From NCBI RefSeq assembly GCF_001591765.1, contig NZ_BCVN01000010.1, forward strand, positions 1-55,374: 55,374 bases of DNA, read 5' to 3'. Position numbers and translations under genes: made by a program. Below, in pieces: positions 17,402 to 25,590 of the stretch (positions within the stretch are counted from its first letter, which is position 1; each line of letters starts with the position of its first letter). Origin of the DNA: Pseudolactococcus raffinolactis NBRC 100932 (GTDB lineage Bacteria > Bacillota > Bacilli > Lactobacillales > Streptococcaceae). The notes under the pieces were generated by a model. That model was not told the DNA's origin and did no database searches. It saw only the letters and a list, made by a program, of their open reading frames with translations.

Positions 17402-18103
17402 TTAAACTTCATAATCGATTAAATATGGTGTGGCACTAGAATCGTAATAAGACGTTGTGTATTCCACAAGTTGACCCATTTCAGAAAAAGCTGAACGTGT
17501 CCGCTTTAGAACAACGTCTGAGAGATCCGGTAGAACCTGATGTAACCATTCTGGCGTTTTTTGAGCACAAAAGGCATCTTCTATTTTATAAATATCAACA
17601 CCTTGCTTGACCAAAAAAGAGTAAAATGAAAACTGATCTGAAGCCTTATCAGGTAAACTATCTGCTTTTTTCAACGGAAAATAATGCTTAACAAAGATGC
17701 TTGAAACACCGTCTAATTGATACATCCGATGAATTTCATAGATAGTGTCAAAATCAAATTTATCATTAATCGTAACATCTTCAGATTTCCCGATATAAGC
17801 AATTGATTTTTGGACCGCAACACCATGGTCATTTAAAATTTTTGTAAAGGTTTTAACTTTATTGAAAACATTGATAGGCTGATTACTGATGACTTTAGTC
17901 CCGACTCCACTTTGTTTATGGAGATAACCACCCTCAACGAGTAGATCAACAGCCTTACGAACCGTGATTTTACTCACGTTAAACTGGATTTCTAACTCAT
18001 TTTCAGTCGGAAAAAGGCTACCAACTTCATATTTTCCGCTTATCAGATCAGCTTTTAAAACATCAAATACTTTCTGATACAAAATCTGATTTTTTTGCCT
18101 CAT
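17402..18103 (-). CDS. GntR family (HutC/UTRA subfamily) transcription regulator
   Basis: A 233-residue regulator with an N-terminal winged helix (residues 8-72; PTENELEIQFNVSKITVRKAVDLL) and a C-terminal UTRA ligand-binding domain (about 90-230). Such regulators sense phosphorylated sugars and usually repress adjacent PTS operons. It lies directly upstream of the EIIC gene on the same strand, next to a promoter with a palindrome. The start ATG at 18103 lies just past the DUF1803 stop codon, with a TTAGGAG site overlapping the end of that gene. Control of the sugar operon is inference from position. Confidence 0.88.
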   Translation of the reverse strand: MRQKNQILYQKVFDVLKADLISGKYEVGSLFPTENELEIQFNVSKITVRKAVDLLVEGGYLHKQSGVGTKVISNQPINVFNKVKTFTKILNDHGVAVQKSIAYIGKSEDVTINDKFDFDTIYEIHRMYQLDGVSSIFVKHYFPLKKADSLPDKASDQFSFYSFLVKQGVDIYKIEDAFCAQKTPEWLHQVLPDLSDVVLKRTRSAFSEMGQLVEYTTSYYDSSATPYLIDYEV

Positions 18104-18104
18104 T

Positions 18105-18869
18105 TTAAACTCCTAACTTAACAAAACTCGATACCGCCTCACATTGTCTAATCTGCGCTGCAATAAAATCATGCGCATCATCAAACACAAGTGTCTCAAA
18201 CTCACGATCATCAAATCTCAGATTGAAACGATAGCTTTCCTCATCATGTTTGACAATGTAGCCATAAGCTTCAAGCGTCTTGACAAAAATATCAGGACGT
18301 TTTTGTTTGACGACCTCTTTTTTAACAAATTTGAGTAAGAATGTCGTCATATATTTAAGGGCATATTCTAGATCAACGTCACCGATGATCTCATAAATTT
18401 GTTGTTCAAAAGGTGCTAAGTTCACTCTTTTTTCAACATGGTAAAAATAATTGGCCAAGTTTTCAACTGTTCGACCAAAGTCAGATGAAAAATGTAATGA
18501 AATACCGTTGGTTTGATTAGCTAAAGTTTGTTGGACTTGTGAGGCTTGGAGTTTTGCAATCAACTCAGCGCCTTCAGCCACAAAAAAAGGTTGATCAAAG
18601 TTTAATTGCTGTGGTTCCATTGCTGGTAAAGTCATGTCGAAATCAGCATCTGTAAAGACTTGAAACTGATTGGTATAACGCTTGTCCTCTCGTGAAATCA
18701 AGCCTGCTTGAACAAAATCTTCAATCTGACGTTCTAAATTTTGAACGTCACCGAAGGTTGCCTTAATTTTCCGTAAAGTCACATCGTCTTGATCAGCCAA
18801 AAAATTGATCAAATCTTGGAAAAATGGTCGTTGCGTTAAGCGGTTATGATTGAAAATCTTAATTTGCAT
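18105..18869 (-). CDS. DUF1803 domain protein
   Basis: A 254-residue cytoplasmic protein that begins MQIKIFNHNRLTQRPFFQDLINFL, characteristic of the DUF1803 family of streptococci and lactococci. Function unknown. Residues 1-75 form the conserved part; the rest is charged, without membrane segments. It overlaps the upstream YiiX-like gene (18859-18869) and ends one base before the GntR gene, so the three may be co-transcribed. Confidence 0.75.
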   Translation of the reverse strand: MQIKIFNHNRLTQRPFFQDLINFLADQDDVTLRKIKATFGDVQNLERQIEDFVQAGLISREDKRYTNQFQVFTDADFDMTLPAMEPQQLNFDQPFFVAEGAELIAKLQASQVQQTLANQTNGISLHFSSDFGRTVENLANYFYHVEKRVNLAPFEQQIYEIIGDVDLEYALKYMTTFLLKFVKKEVVKQKRPDIFVKTLEAYGYIVKHDEESYRFNLRFDDREFETLVFDDAHDFIAAQIRQCEAVSSFVKLGV

Positions 18870-19398
18870 TTGTTAGGGATCCTATATATTCTAAAGCTGA
18901 GTATGTTGCTAATGTTGCTGGGTTGCTGCCGAGCTGACCTAGTGGTACGGCCAGTCCAAGCTGATTAAAATAGTCTTGCCAGTAGGCTGAGATCAAATTT
19001 TCTCCGTCACCAAAAGACATGGCTGATTCTGATAGTTTGACCTGATCAGCAAAAGCCACAACGACCAACTGAGAGCAATAAAAACCCGCAGCATCTGGAT
19101 AAAAGCTGTGGTTGTATGGCTTTCCTAGATGTCTTCTAGCTTCTAGTAGTACGGTTGTTGCATCCAGGTCGGCCAATCTAAAAACATCTACTGGTTGATT
19201 TTCTATTACAAAATCAGCCATCGTTTGTTCGACCACGCCATGTTTAGTCGTTGCGTGGATGACTGTTGTTTCACTGCTTGCAATGGCTACATGGGTATAA
19301 GCGCCCGTAGATTCAGAAATGGCTGTCGCAAATTTGTTCGCTTCATTTGGGTGCGTTTTGACAAATAATAAGTCAGCTGGTTTTATTTCAAATGTCAT
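18859..19398 (-). CDS. YiiX/YebB-like NlpC/P60-superfamily cysteine hydrolase
   Basis: A 179-residue protein of the permuted papain-like YiiX group. The likely catalytic cysteine is in FYCSQLVV and the histidine in YTHVAIAS; a lipid or amide substrate is possible, but none is established. I chose ATG 19398 (MTFEIKPAD) because an extended -10 TGGTATAAT covers the upstream ATG at 19407 and would start transcription at about 19398, predicting a leaderless message. The 3' end overlaps DUF1803. No signal peptide is visible. Confidence 0.75.
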   Translation of the reverse strand: MTFEIKPADLLFVKTHPNEANKFATAISESTGAYTHVAIASSETTVIHATTKHGVVEQTMADFVIENQPVDVFRLADLDATTVLLEARRHLGKPYNHSFYPDAAGFYCSQLVVVAFADQVKLSESAMSFGDGENLISAYWQDYFNQLGLAVPLGQLGSNPATLATYSALEYIGSLTNAN

Positions 19399-19405
19399 GA
19401 TTTTC

Positions 19406-19414
19406 ATTATACCA
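19406..19414 (-). promoter_or_regulatory. Extended -10 promoter overlapping the YiiX-like gene start
   Basis: On the minus strand TGGTATAAT ends seven bases before the ATG at 19398. There is no Shine-Dalgarno sequence between them. The -35 region is poorly conserved. Confidence 0.55.
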
Positions 19415-19458
19415 AAAATCTAGTTGTTTTGTTGTCTTTCTTGGTTATAAAGCATGCA

Positions 19459-19484
19459 TAAAAAAAGCACGCTCTCGCGTACTT
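19459..19484 (-). terminator. Terminator of rpmE2
   Basis: On the minus strand GTACGC, loop GAGA and GCGTGC are followed by TTTTTTT. It lies just after the L31 stop codon. Confidence 0.88.
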
Positions 19485-19486
19485 TC

Positions 19487-19729
19487 TTATAAACCGTATT
19501 TTTTGTTGAAACGGTCCACACGGCCGTCGGCTTGTGTGAATTTAGCTTTACCAGTGTAGAATGGGTGTGAATCTGATGATGTTTCCACACGGATTAATGG
19601 GTATGTGTTGCCATCTTCCCATTCAACAGTTTCTTTTGAGCTTTTTGTAGAGCCGCTCAAAAATTTGAAGCCTGTTGAAGTATCCATAAATACAACTGGT
19701 CCATAATTAGGATGGATGTCTGCTTTCAT
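19487..19729 (-). CDS. rpmE2: 50S ribosomal protein L31 type B
   Basis: An 80-residue zinc-independent (type B, no CxxC) L31 of the large ribosomal subunit. It begins [19 protein letters not shown] and ends with KYGL, typical of the family. ATG 19729 was chosen; the in-frame extension upstream has no family similarity, and AGGAAA lies eight bases before this ATG. Monocistronic, with its own terminator. Confidence 0.96.
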   Translation of the reverse strand: MKADIHPNYGPVVFMDTSTGFKFLSGSTKSSKETVEWEDGNTYPLIRVETSSDSHPFYTGKAKFTQADGRVDRFNKKYGL

Positions 19730-19827
19730 GTTCGATATTTCCTTTCTGCCTTGGGCTGTTTGCCAGTCCAAAGTAATCAATACTAGATTATTCTATCAAA
19801 ATTTAAGGGTAATTTCAAGGCTTACAA

Positions 19828-21096
19828 TCAATTTTCATCAACTAATTTGATATCAACACCAAGTGATGTCATTTTTTCGATGATATTATCATAGCCACGT
19901 AAAATGAACTCAACATTTGAGATTTTAGTTTCACCGTCGGCCATAACACCGGCGTTAACCAAGGCTGCACCAGCACGTAGATCTGTTGCTATCACTTCTG
20001 CACCGTGTAAGTCATTCGGAGCGTGATAAGTAATCTCACCGTTATTGGCCACGATATTAGCACCCATTCGTGCCAATTCAGCCGCATGGTTAATTCTTTT
20101 TTCATAGATGGTATCGATGACTTTACCACGTCCATTAGTCATCAAAAGTAAAGGGGTGATTGGTTGTTGCAAATCTGTCGCAAAACCTGGATATGGGACG
20201 GTTTTAATGCTGACTGATCTTAGATTTTCTGATTTCAAGACTTCAATCGAATCATCTCGGATGATCATCTGAACGCCCATCTCTTCGAGTTTAGCAATGA
20301 ATGACTCCAGATGTTCGTAGATCACATTATTCACGATAACACCATCACCAAAAGCAGCCGCAAGGCTCAAATAGGTCCCTGCTTCAATCCGGTCAGGAAT
20401 GACTGTGTGACGCGCACCACCTAATTTTTGAACACCATCAATCCGGATGACATCAGTACCTGCACCACGGACTTTCGCGCCCATGTTATTAAGCAAAGTC
20501 GCCACATCAATAATTTCAGGTTCACGCGCTGCATTTTCGATAATCGTCCGCCCCTCAGCCTTAACAGCAGCTAACATCGTGTTAATCGTTGCACCAACAG
20601 ATACCATATCCATGAAGATTGTCGAAGCGCGCAAAGGGTTACCATCAGTCGTCAAATGCATCGCATTTTCCTTGAAGGTCATGCGTGCACCTAGGGCTTC
20701 AAAAGCCTTGATATGCAGGTCAATCGGACGAGGTCCCAAGTCACAACCACCAGGCAAGCCAACTGTCGCTTCACCAAATTTACCCAACAAAGACCCATTA
20801 AAGTAATACGAAGCACGCAAAGAATTAATCTTACCATAAGGTAGCGGTTTCGACTCGACACCACGTGGATCAATGACGACAATCCCCGCCTCAATATCAC
20901 GATCAATCTTAGCGCCCATAATTTCTAAAATTTCAATTAAACTCGCCACATCAGAAATATCCGGCACGCCTTCCAAAGTCACCACATCATCCGCCAAAAT
21001 GGTTGCAGGAATCAAGGCAACGACTGAATTTTTTGCACCAGAAATCGTCACTTCTCCTGAAATGCGTTTTCCTCCATTAATTACTATTTTTTTCAT
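19828..21096 (-). CDS. murA2: UDP-N-acetylglucosamine 1-carboxyvinyltransferase (second-type MurA)
   Basis: A 422-residue EPSP-synthase-fold enzyme that transfers enolpyruvate from PEP to UDP-GlcNAc, the first committed step of peptidoglycan synthesis. It begins with [21 protein letters not shown] (substrate lysine/asparagine), and the catalytic-loop cysteine sits in [15 protein letters not shown] (about residues 111-125). Low-GC Gram-positives usually carry two MurA paralogues; this one resembles the MurZ/MurA2 type, an assignment from memory. It is the last bacterial gene before the prophage. Confidence 0.95.
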   Translation of the reverse strand: MKKIVINGGKRISGEVTISGAKNSVVALIPATILADDVVTLEGVPDISDVASLIEILEIMGAKIDRDIEAGIVVIDPRGVESKPLPYGKINSLRASYYFNGSLLGKFGEATVGLPGGCDLGPRPIDLHIKAFEALGARMTFKENAMHLTTDGNPLRASTIFMDMVSVGATINTMLAAVKAEGRTIIENAAREPEIIDVATLLNNMGAKVRGAGTDVIRIDGVQKLGGARHTVIPDRIEAGTYLSLAAAFGDGVIVNNVIYEHLESFIAKLEEMGVQMIIRDDSIEVLKSENLRSVSIKTVPYPGFATDLQQPITPLLLMTNGRGKVIDTIYEKRINHAAELARMGANIVANNGEITYHAPNDLHGAEVIATDLRAGAALVNAGVMADGETKISNVEFILRGYDNIIEKMTSLGVDIKLVDEN

Positions 21097-21184
21097 TTAT
21101 TTATTAAAGTCCAATTCTTAAAATTCAAATTCATGCTCATCTATTTTACCATAAAAATAGAAATTTGACACCCTGTAGCCCAAT

Positions 21185-21215
21185 AAAAAAGCAGACCATG
21201 GTGGCCTACTTTTTC
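21185..21215. terminator. Terminator at the bacterial-prophage boundary
   Basis: A 9-bp stem AGTAGGCCA/TGGTCTGCT with a 3-nt loop has T runs on both strands, so it could work in either direction. It is upstream of murA on the minus strand and probably closes a transcription unit interrupted by the prophage. Confidence 0.75.
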
Positions 21216-21386
21216 AGTCATTTTTATCATCTATTCAAACACAAATTGGAAGTTATGAAGCATGTTCTCATAATAACTAATATATGTATAGTGCCAATTA
21301 AAACACGGTTTTTCAGCACATTCATAACTGATTAATAACCTCTTGATTATCGAGGTAATATTAGAACTAGGCACACTTTTGGCGCA

Positions 21387-21707
21387 CTAAATCTCGCTAT
21401 TCCATTTCTTAATTTTCTCAGGTCTAAAACCAGACCAAAATTCTAATTCCTCTTCAGTCTCATCATCTATGATTTTAATAAATGGCAATGAAGTAATGTT
21501 GTACTTGGCTTTCAGTTTTTCGACCTTCTTCTCACTCCAGGTGCGTTTAACTTCATTATGGCTATCTAACTCAATAGAGTTGGTTTGCTCCGAATTGCCG
21601 TAGTAAGTGTTTTCGTATGGCATACCTAGACTATCCATTAATTTAGTAGTCATTTTACAAGGCATGCAATGTGGCTTTGTGTATATAACTGCGTGGATAT
21701 TGCTCAT
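21387..21707 (-). CDS. Glutaredoxin/thioredoxin-like (NrdH-like) protein
   Basis: A 106-residue small redox protein with CMPC active site (VIYTKPHCMPCKMTTKLMD) near the N terminus and a cis-proline in TSLPFIKI (about residues 73-80). NrdH-like proteins supply electrons to ribonucleotide reductase or reduce disulfides. It is longer than a typical NrdH (70-80 residues) because of an insertion at about residues 33-65. It lies at the attL-proximal end after the lysis genes, the usual place for phage cargo, and follows a broken small ORF in the same unit. AAGGAG precedes the ATG. Confidence 0.8.
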   Translation of the reverse strand: MSNIHAVIYTKPHCMPCKMTTKLMDSLGMPYENTYYGNSEQTNSIELDSHNEVKRTWSEKKVEKLKAKYNITSLPFIKIIDDETEEELEFWSGFRPEKIKKWNSEI

Positions 21708-21723
21708 TTTTTATATCTCCTTC

Positions 21724-21894
21724 TTATTCAAGTACACCTTTAACATAATGCTTGTAGTATACTTTTGGCATCTTATCTTCTTTCATCGCAGCTGTATGCT
21801 CAGATAAATAGAATCCTTGCCATTTCATCATGCTACGATCGTGATAGTTGCGGATCTCTTCAAACTGACTGTAGCTTCTGTCTACTCATGGCAT
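21724..21894 (-). pseudogene. Small phage ORF with opal codon at position 3
   Basis: The sequence AAGGAGAAACAC followed by ATG-CCA-TGA starts a frame that is otherwise open for 53 codons (VDRSYSQFEEIRNYHDRSMM..., ending YKHYVKGVLE). The TGA at 21886-21888 would be CGA (Arg) before a single C-to-T change. The good ribosome-binding site and intact remainder suggest a recently lost 56-residue protein, co-transcribed with the redox gene. I do not know its function. Confidence 0.65.
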
Positions 21895-21910
21895 GTGTTT
21901 CTCCTTATGC

Positions 21911-21943
21911 AAAAATACTGTTAGTTTTATTAACTAACAGTAT
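21911..21943 (-). promoter_or_regulatory. 12-bp inverted repeat with T run upstream of the cargo genes
   Basis: On the minus strand ATACTGTTAGTT, loop AATAA and AACTAACAGTAT form a perfect hairpin followed by TTTTT, then the AAGGAG site of the small ORF. TATACT overlaps its outer edge and could be a -10. It may be an operator or an attenuator. Confidence 0.6.
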
Positions 21944-21969
21944 ACTATATTTTAAGGATTTTGCATACA

Positions 21970-22003
21970 AAAAAAGCCCTACAATTATCTGTAGGGCTTT
22001 TTT
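21970..22003. terminator. Bidirectional terminator after the lysin gene
   Basis: AGCCCTACA and TGTAGGGCT flank a 6-nt loop, with A runs on one side and T runs on the other. It closes the late operon on the minus strand. Confidence 0.9.
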
Positions 22004-22011
22004 TATATACT

Positions 22012-23277
22012 CTAAAAATTTAAAACTTGGCCGGCATAAATCAAATCAGGATTACTAATCCCATTTGCTGAGATCAGAGATTCAACTGTCGTGCCAAACT
22101 GTGCTGCAATACCACTCAACGTGTCACCGTACTCAACCACACAATAGCTTGATTTGGCTACTGATTGACCGCCTACAACGTTTAAAGATTGTCCTTGGTA
22201 AATAATGTTAGGATTGCTTAAAGCGTTAATACGAGCCAATTCTTGCCATGTAGTACCATACTTCACAGCAATCGTACTTAGATTTTCACCGTACTGAACG
22301 ATATGAGTTTGGCTAACATTAGTAGCTGGTGCAGCTGTTGATGCATCTAATGTCTCAACATCATACACGCTCAACCAACTCATGATACCATCAAGCAAGA
22401 CTTTATCGCCTGATTTCTCTATGATTTGGTAAGATGTCCCTTTGACCCACTGTGGAATCGCTTCACCAGTAGAGTAGTTGTTAGCGCTAAAGTTGACTTT
22501 AACAGTCATGCCAACTTCTTTGGCGCTACCTTTGACTTTATCAGCCTCTTTACCTGCATCAATTGCTGGTGTTTCGGTAACTGGTTTAGTGGCATTACCG
22601 TTTTTATATCCGTTATCGGTTACACCTGATAGATCGATATTACCATCAAGGCCACCTGCCACATATGTTGATGTAAACTGGAAAATTTGGATGTTATCCC
22701 ATGATGGAAAGTAATTGTAATTTGGCACTGGTGTCACATTATAATCTGGATACTCACCAAGCCAGAGACCAAACTTATCAGAAATTCGTTTCAAGTCCAA
22801 GTTATTTGTCAAGAAATGCTTATATCCGTAAAGTAAAGGTGTATACCCTCGATCTTTGATGTACTGCAACGACCACAGAATCACATCGGTGTTCGCCACA
22901 CCGTCCTCAACGTCAAGCGCCACAATAGACCCTTTAGGTGTCTGAACTTGAGCAAGCATGGTGTCTAAGATATTCTTGGCCAAAGTTGTATTGGTCACAC
23001 TCTGATACCAAATATAAGTGTGGGCACGTTTACCCTGTGCAATTGATGACTGGACTTGTGAGGCATAGGTTGATTGCCAATAAATCCCAACGCCATTATA
23101 ACCACCAATCTGTGAGATTGAAAACTTGTCATGGGCATAACCGAACTGTCCTTGATTACCTTGATAGACAGCCCAGTCCACACCTTGGTCACCAACTGCC
23201 GCAAAAGCTGGATTAGCGTAAGCAAAAAGCCCTAGCCCAATGGCTAAGACTGCTACTGTTTTTTTTAGTTTTTTCAT
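22012..23277 (-). CDS. Phage endolysin: Sec signal + GH25 lysozyme + SH3-like + two LysM
   Basis: A 421-residue muramidase that cleaves peptidoglycan at lysis. Residues 1-26 form a signal peptide (lysines, hydrophobic core, ANPAFA|AV). The GH25 domain (about 30-220) shows GVDWAVYQG near its start, VALDVEDG (catalytic acids) and the LWLGEYPDY segment. Residues about 255-315 look like a phage SH3-type wall-binding domain (IPQWVKGTSYQI). Two LysM repeats follow (about 318-362 and 377-421). Export by Sec would reduce reliance on holin pores. It overlaps the holin gene by four bases. Confidence 0.93.
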   Translation of the reverse strand: MKKLKKTVAVLAIGLGLFAYANPAFAAVGDQGVDWAVYQGNQGQFGYAHDKFSISQIGGYNGVGIYWQSTYASQVQSSIAQGKRAHTYIWYQSVTNTTLAKNILDTMLAQVQTPKGSIVALDVEDGVANTDVILWSLQYIKDRGYTPLLYGYKHFLTNNLDLKRISDKFGLWLGEYPDYNVTPVPNYNYFPSWDNIQIFQFTSTYVAGGLDGNIDLSGVTDNGYKNGNATKPVTETPAIDAGKEADKVKGSAKEVGMTVKVNFSANNYSTGEAIPQWVKGTSYQIIEKSGDKVLLDGIMSWLSVYDVETLDASTAAPATNVSQTHIVQYGENLSTIAVKYGTTWQELARINALSNPNIIYQGQSLNVVGGQSVAKSSYCVVEYGDTLSGIAAQFGTTVESLISANGISNPDLIYAGQVLNF

Positions 23278-23675
23278 TTGTTCACGTCCTTTTCTCTGAT
23301 CTGAATGAAAATATCTTTCATTTTTTGAGGTAACGGAAGGAATTCACTCACGTTTTCAATGAATGAAATTCCTTCATTTGCAATATAGAACATGATGACG
23401 ATTTCACGCAGAGGAACACCATCTCCGATAATTTTCTGCATTTCTACAGATACTGCAATCACAACAAAGATCAATATCTTTTTAAAGATCCCTTTAAAAC
23501 CTACTGAGCTAGATACTTCCTTGTTAACAAACGCCTTGCCAAGTCCTGTCAGATAGTCAACTATGACCAATACAACAATTGCGTGTGTCAGCACGTCCAA
23601 GCCCCCTAATATTCCAGTAATTACACCACCAACTAAACCAAACAGCATTGAAGCTGTGTTAAAATATTTTTCCAT
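23274..23675 (-). CDS. Phage holin (Holin_4/TcdE-like family)
   Basis: A 133-residue membrane protein with about three hydrophobic segments (residues 10-25, 30-45 and 65-80) and a charged C terminus ending REKDVNK. It fits the phage holin family next to GH25 lysins. It would permeabilise or depolarise the membrane at lysis. The overlap with the lysin start (23274-23277) indicates translational coupling. Confidence 0.88.
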   Translation of the reverse strand: MEKYFNTASMLFGLVGGVITGILGGLDVLTHAIVVLVIVDYLTGLGKAFVNKEVSSSVGFKGIFKKILIFVVIAVSVEMQKIIGDGVPLREIVIMFYIANEGISFIENVSEFLPLPQKMKDIFIQIREKDVNK

Positions 23676-23687
23676 TTTTCCTCTTTT

Positions 23688-24536
23688 CTAGTATTCTACT
23701 GCTATACTTGTAACGAACGTATTTGACATATTATTAGAGTCACTAGAGTTCCAAGCGCTCGACCCGCCACTCATAAAGCGAAGCATACCAAACCGTAATT
23801 CCGAATTAGATATTGCTCCTGTAGAGAGAATCTCTACTTCCCATACCCGATAAGCGCCACCAGAAAGCACTTCCATTTCTGGAATCAACTGCTGCGATAC
23901 ATACTTCCATTTCAAATTATAGTTTGAATAAGAATTGCTAATATCCAACGTGATTCGTAAAAATTTGTTATAACAAAGCAGGTCAATGTGCAGATACTTG
24001 ACACCTGTCAAATCTCCTAATTTCAATGCCTTGGAATCACTATTTGCGTTTGCGTCAAATTTTCCAGTCCAGATGACACCTTTTTTCATATGGCTAGCGA
24101 CAATTTTGGTTAGCGTCACAGTAGCACCAGTTGAAACATATGAATAGAGCGGGAACGTATAGATTAGCCCGCCGTTGTTCAAATCTTGTTGGTTCAGCAC
24201 CTCTACCAGTTCTAATCGTAACTGGTTATTGACAGGCACATAATCGCTAGTGCCTGGCGTTCCTGTTGATGTATTGTCCTGAGTCAGGTCAATCGTGATA
24301 CAAATATAGCCTGTCTTGTTAGCCTGCGCTGTCAATTGCACTTGTTGAGTATTCTCAATCAATCTACCTTGCACAAGCGCCTTGCCAGATGCAACATAGA
24401 CGTTCAAACCTGTTGCGGTCACTGTCATTCCTGAGATGACTTTATTATCTGAGCTTTGCGCCAGATAGCTGTATAGCTGTGCATCCGCTTCTGGCGTGAC
24501 TTTCGCCTTGTCAAATTGATAACCTTGTAATGTCAT
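23688..24536 (-). CDS. Putative receptor-binding or upper baseplate protein
   Basis: A 282-residue late structural protein at the end of the tail module, where siphophage receptor-binding proteins lie. The N-terminal third (TLQGYQFDKAKVTPEADAQLY) resembles lactococcal baseplate attachment regions; the C-terminal part (about 150-282) is beta-rich and specific to this phage. No catalytic motif is seen. The role is inferred from position between the hub and holin genes. It may bind cell-wall polysaccharide. Confidence 0.65.
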   Translation of the reverse strand: MTLQGYQFDKAKVTPEADAQLYSYLAQSSDNKVISGMTVTATGLNVYVASGKALVQGRLIENTQQVQLTAQANKTGYICITIDLTQDNTSTGTPGTSDYVPVNNQLRLELVEVLNQQDLNNGGLIYTFPLYSYVSTGATVTLTKIVASHMKKGVIWTGKFDANANSDSKALKLGDLTGVKYLHIDLLCYNKFLRITLDISNSYSNYNLKWKYVSQQLIPEMEVLSGGAYRVWEVEILSTGAISNSELRFGMLRFMSGGSSAWNSSDSNNMSNTFVTSIAVEY

Positions 24537-24546
24537 TTTTCTCTCC

Positions 24547-25590
24547 TTAATTTAACAACTCGCTGAGACGACTCTTTACATGGCCAAATTTCAGCGTAAC
24601 CCTGTCAGAATCGCTTGGATATTCATAACCAGTCAAGACCGATTTATAAATTTTTCCACTTTTGTAAATTGTGGCCAACATGCCAAGATTTAACTTTTCA
24701 ACACTGAAAAACTCATTGTCTTTTGACATCGTGAAACTGATCTCGTGTGAGTAGTAGTTTCCCTTAAGTTCGCTGTTGGCTAAATCGTCATAGCTAGGCT
24801 TATCAGTCGCTGTCGTATCGTATATAGCCACTTTAGTTGTCGTAGGTTTAAACACAGCAGGGTCAGCATAATTACTTGTGATGTCGTTGTTGGTAGTTAG
24901 ATAACGTTCAGCGAGTACATTTGGTCCTTCTGAGTTAGTTGTGTTTTTGTTGACAATTAGCAGATGATTTTGGGTATTTTTTCCAACTTCCGTTGTGGAA
25001 ACCTCCCAATCTTGAAAATCTGCAATATTATCTTTAAGCTGCATAGTGTCAGTCACTGCTTCAATAACCGTCTTGATTCGACCGTTTTCAAACTTATCAA
25101 ATCGCCACACAACGTTGTATTTCTTGAAGCCATTAATGGCATAGCTCATCAAGTTTGTAGCCTTTGGTGGCTCATCTGGTTGGTAGATGTGTGGCGTGTT
25201 TGTCTTGACTTCGATATCTAAGATATTCAAATCCTTAGACGCATCTTGTAATAGATACCTATTAATCAAATTCTTGAAGTGTTGCTCAAAACTCGACCCG
25301 CTCATACGTGTTGCTGGGAACTCAAAGTTTACAAGACCTAGCAAGTCTTTTGCAACCACTTTTTTATCTTCATAGCTCGAAATAACTCCGAAAAATGAAA
25401 CCGCTGAACTATACATGACTTTAGCTAAAATAAAATCGCCACGAACGAATGAAGCGTCGTCTGGTAATTCAAACGTACTGGCATCTTGTGTGATGTAGTC
25501 TGGCTGAATGCTTGCCTTAGAAACGATAATAGGTTCTTGTGTAATCGCTCCTTTACGGTCAATGATCCAAATATTAACCTGTTCACTCAT
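24547..25590 (-). CDS. Phage tail protein, probable baseplate hub
   Basis: A 347-residue protein directly downstream of Dit, resembling the siphovirus ReqiPepy6/Gp37-like or Tal N-terminal hub group. It would form the tail-tip hub. No peptidase or lysozyme domain is fused, unlike long Tal proteins. The gene overlaps Dit by four bases. Assignment rests on position and general character. Confidence 0.65.
   Translation of the reverse strand: MSEQVNIWIIDRKGAITQEPIIVSKASIQPDYITQDASTFELPDDASFVRGDFILAKVMYSSAVSFFGVISSYEDKKVVAKDLLGLVNFEFPATRMSGSSFEQHFKNLINRYLLQDASKDLNILDIEVKTNTPHIYQPDEPPKATNLMSYAINGFKKYNVVWRFDKFENGRIKTVIEAVTDTMQLKDNIADFQDWEVSTTEVGKNTQNHLLIVNKNTTNSEGPNVLAERYLTTNNDITSNYADPAVFKPTTTKVAIYDTTATDKPSYDDLANSELKGNYYSHEISFTMSKDNEFFSVEKLNLGMLATIYKSGKIYKSVLTGYEYPSDSDRVTLKFGHVKSRLSELLN

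Noticed and set aside
21216-21386. An attL core sequence
   Set aside because: Without attR in the window no direct repeat can be defined; inverted segments near 21250-21350 are not evidence for att.
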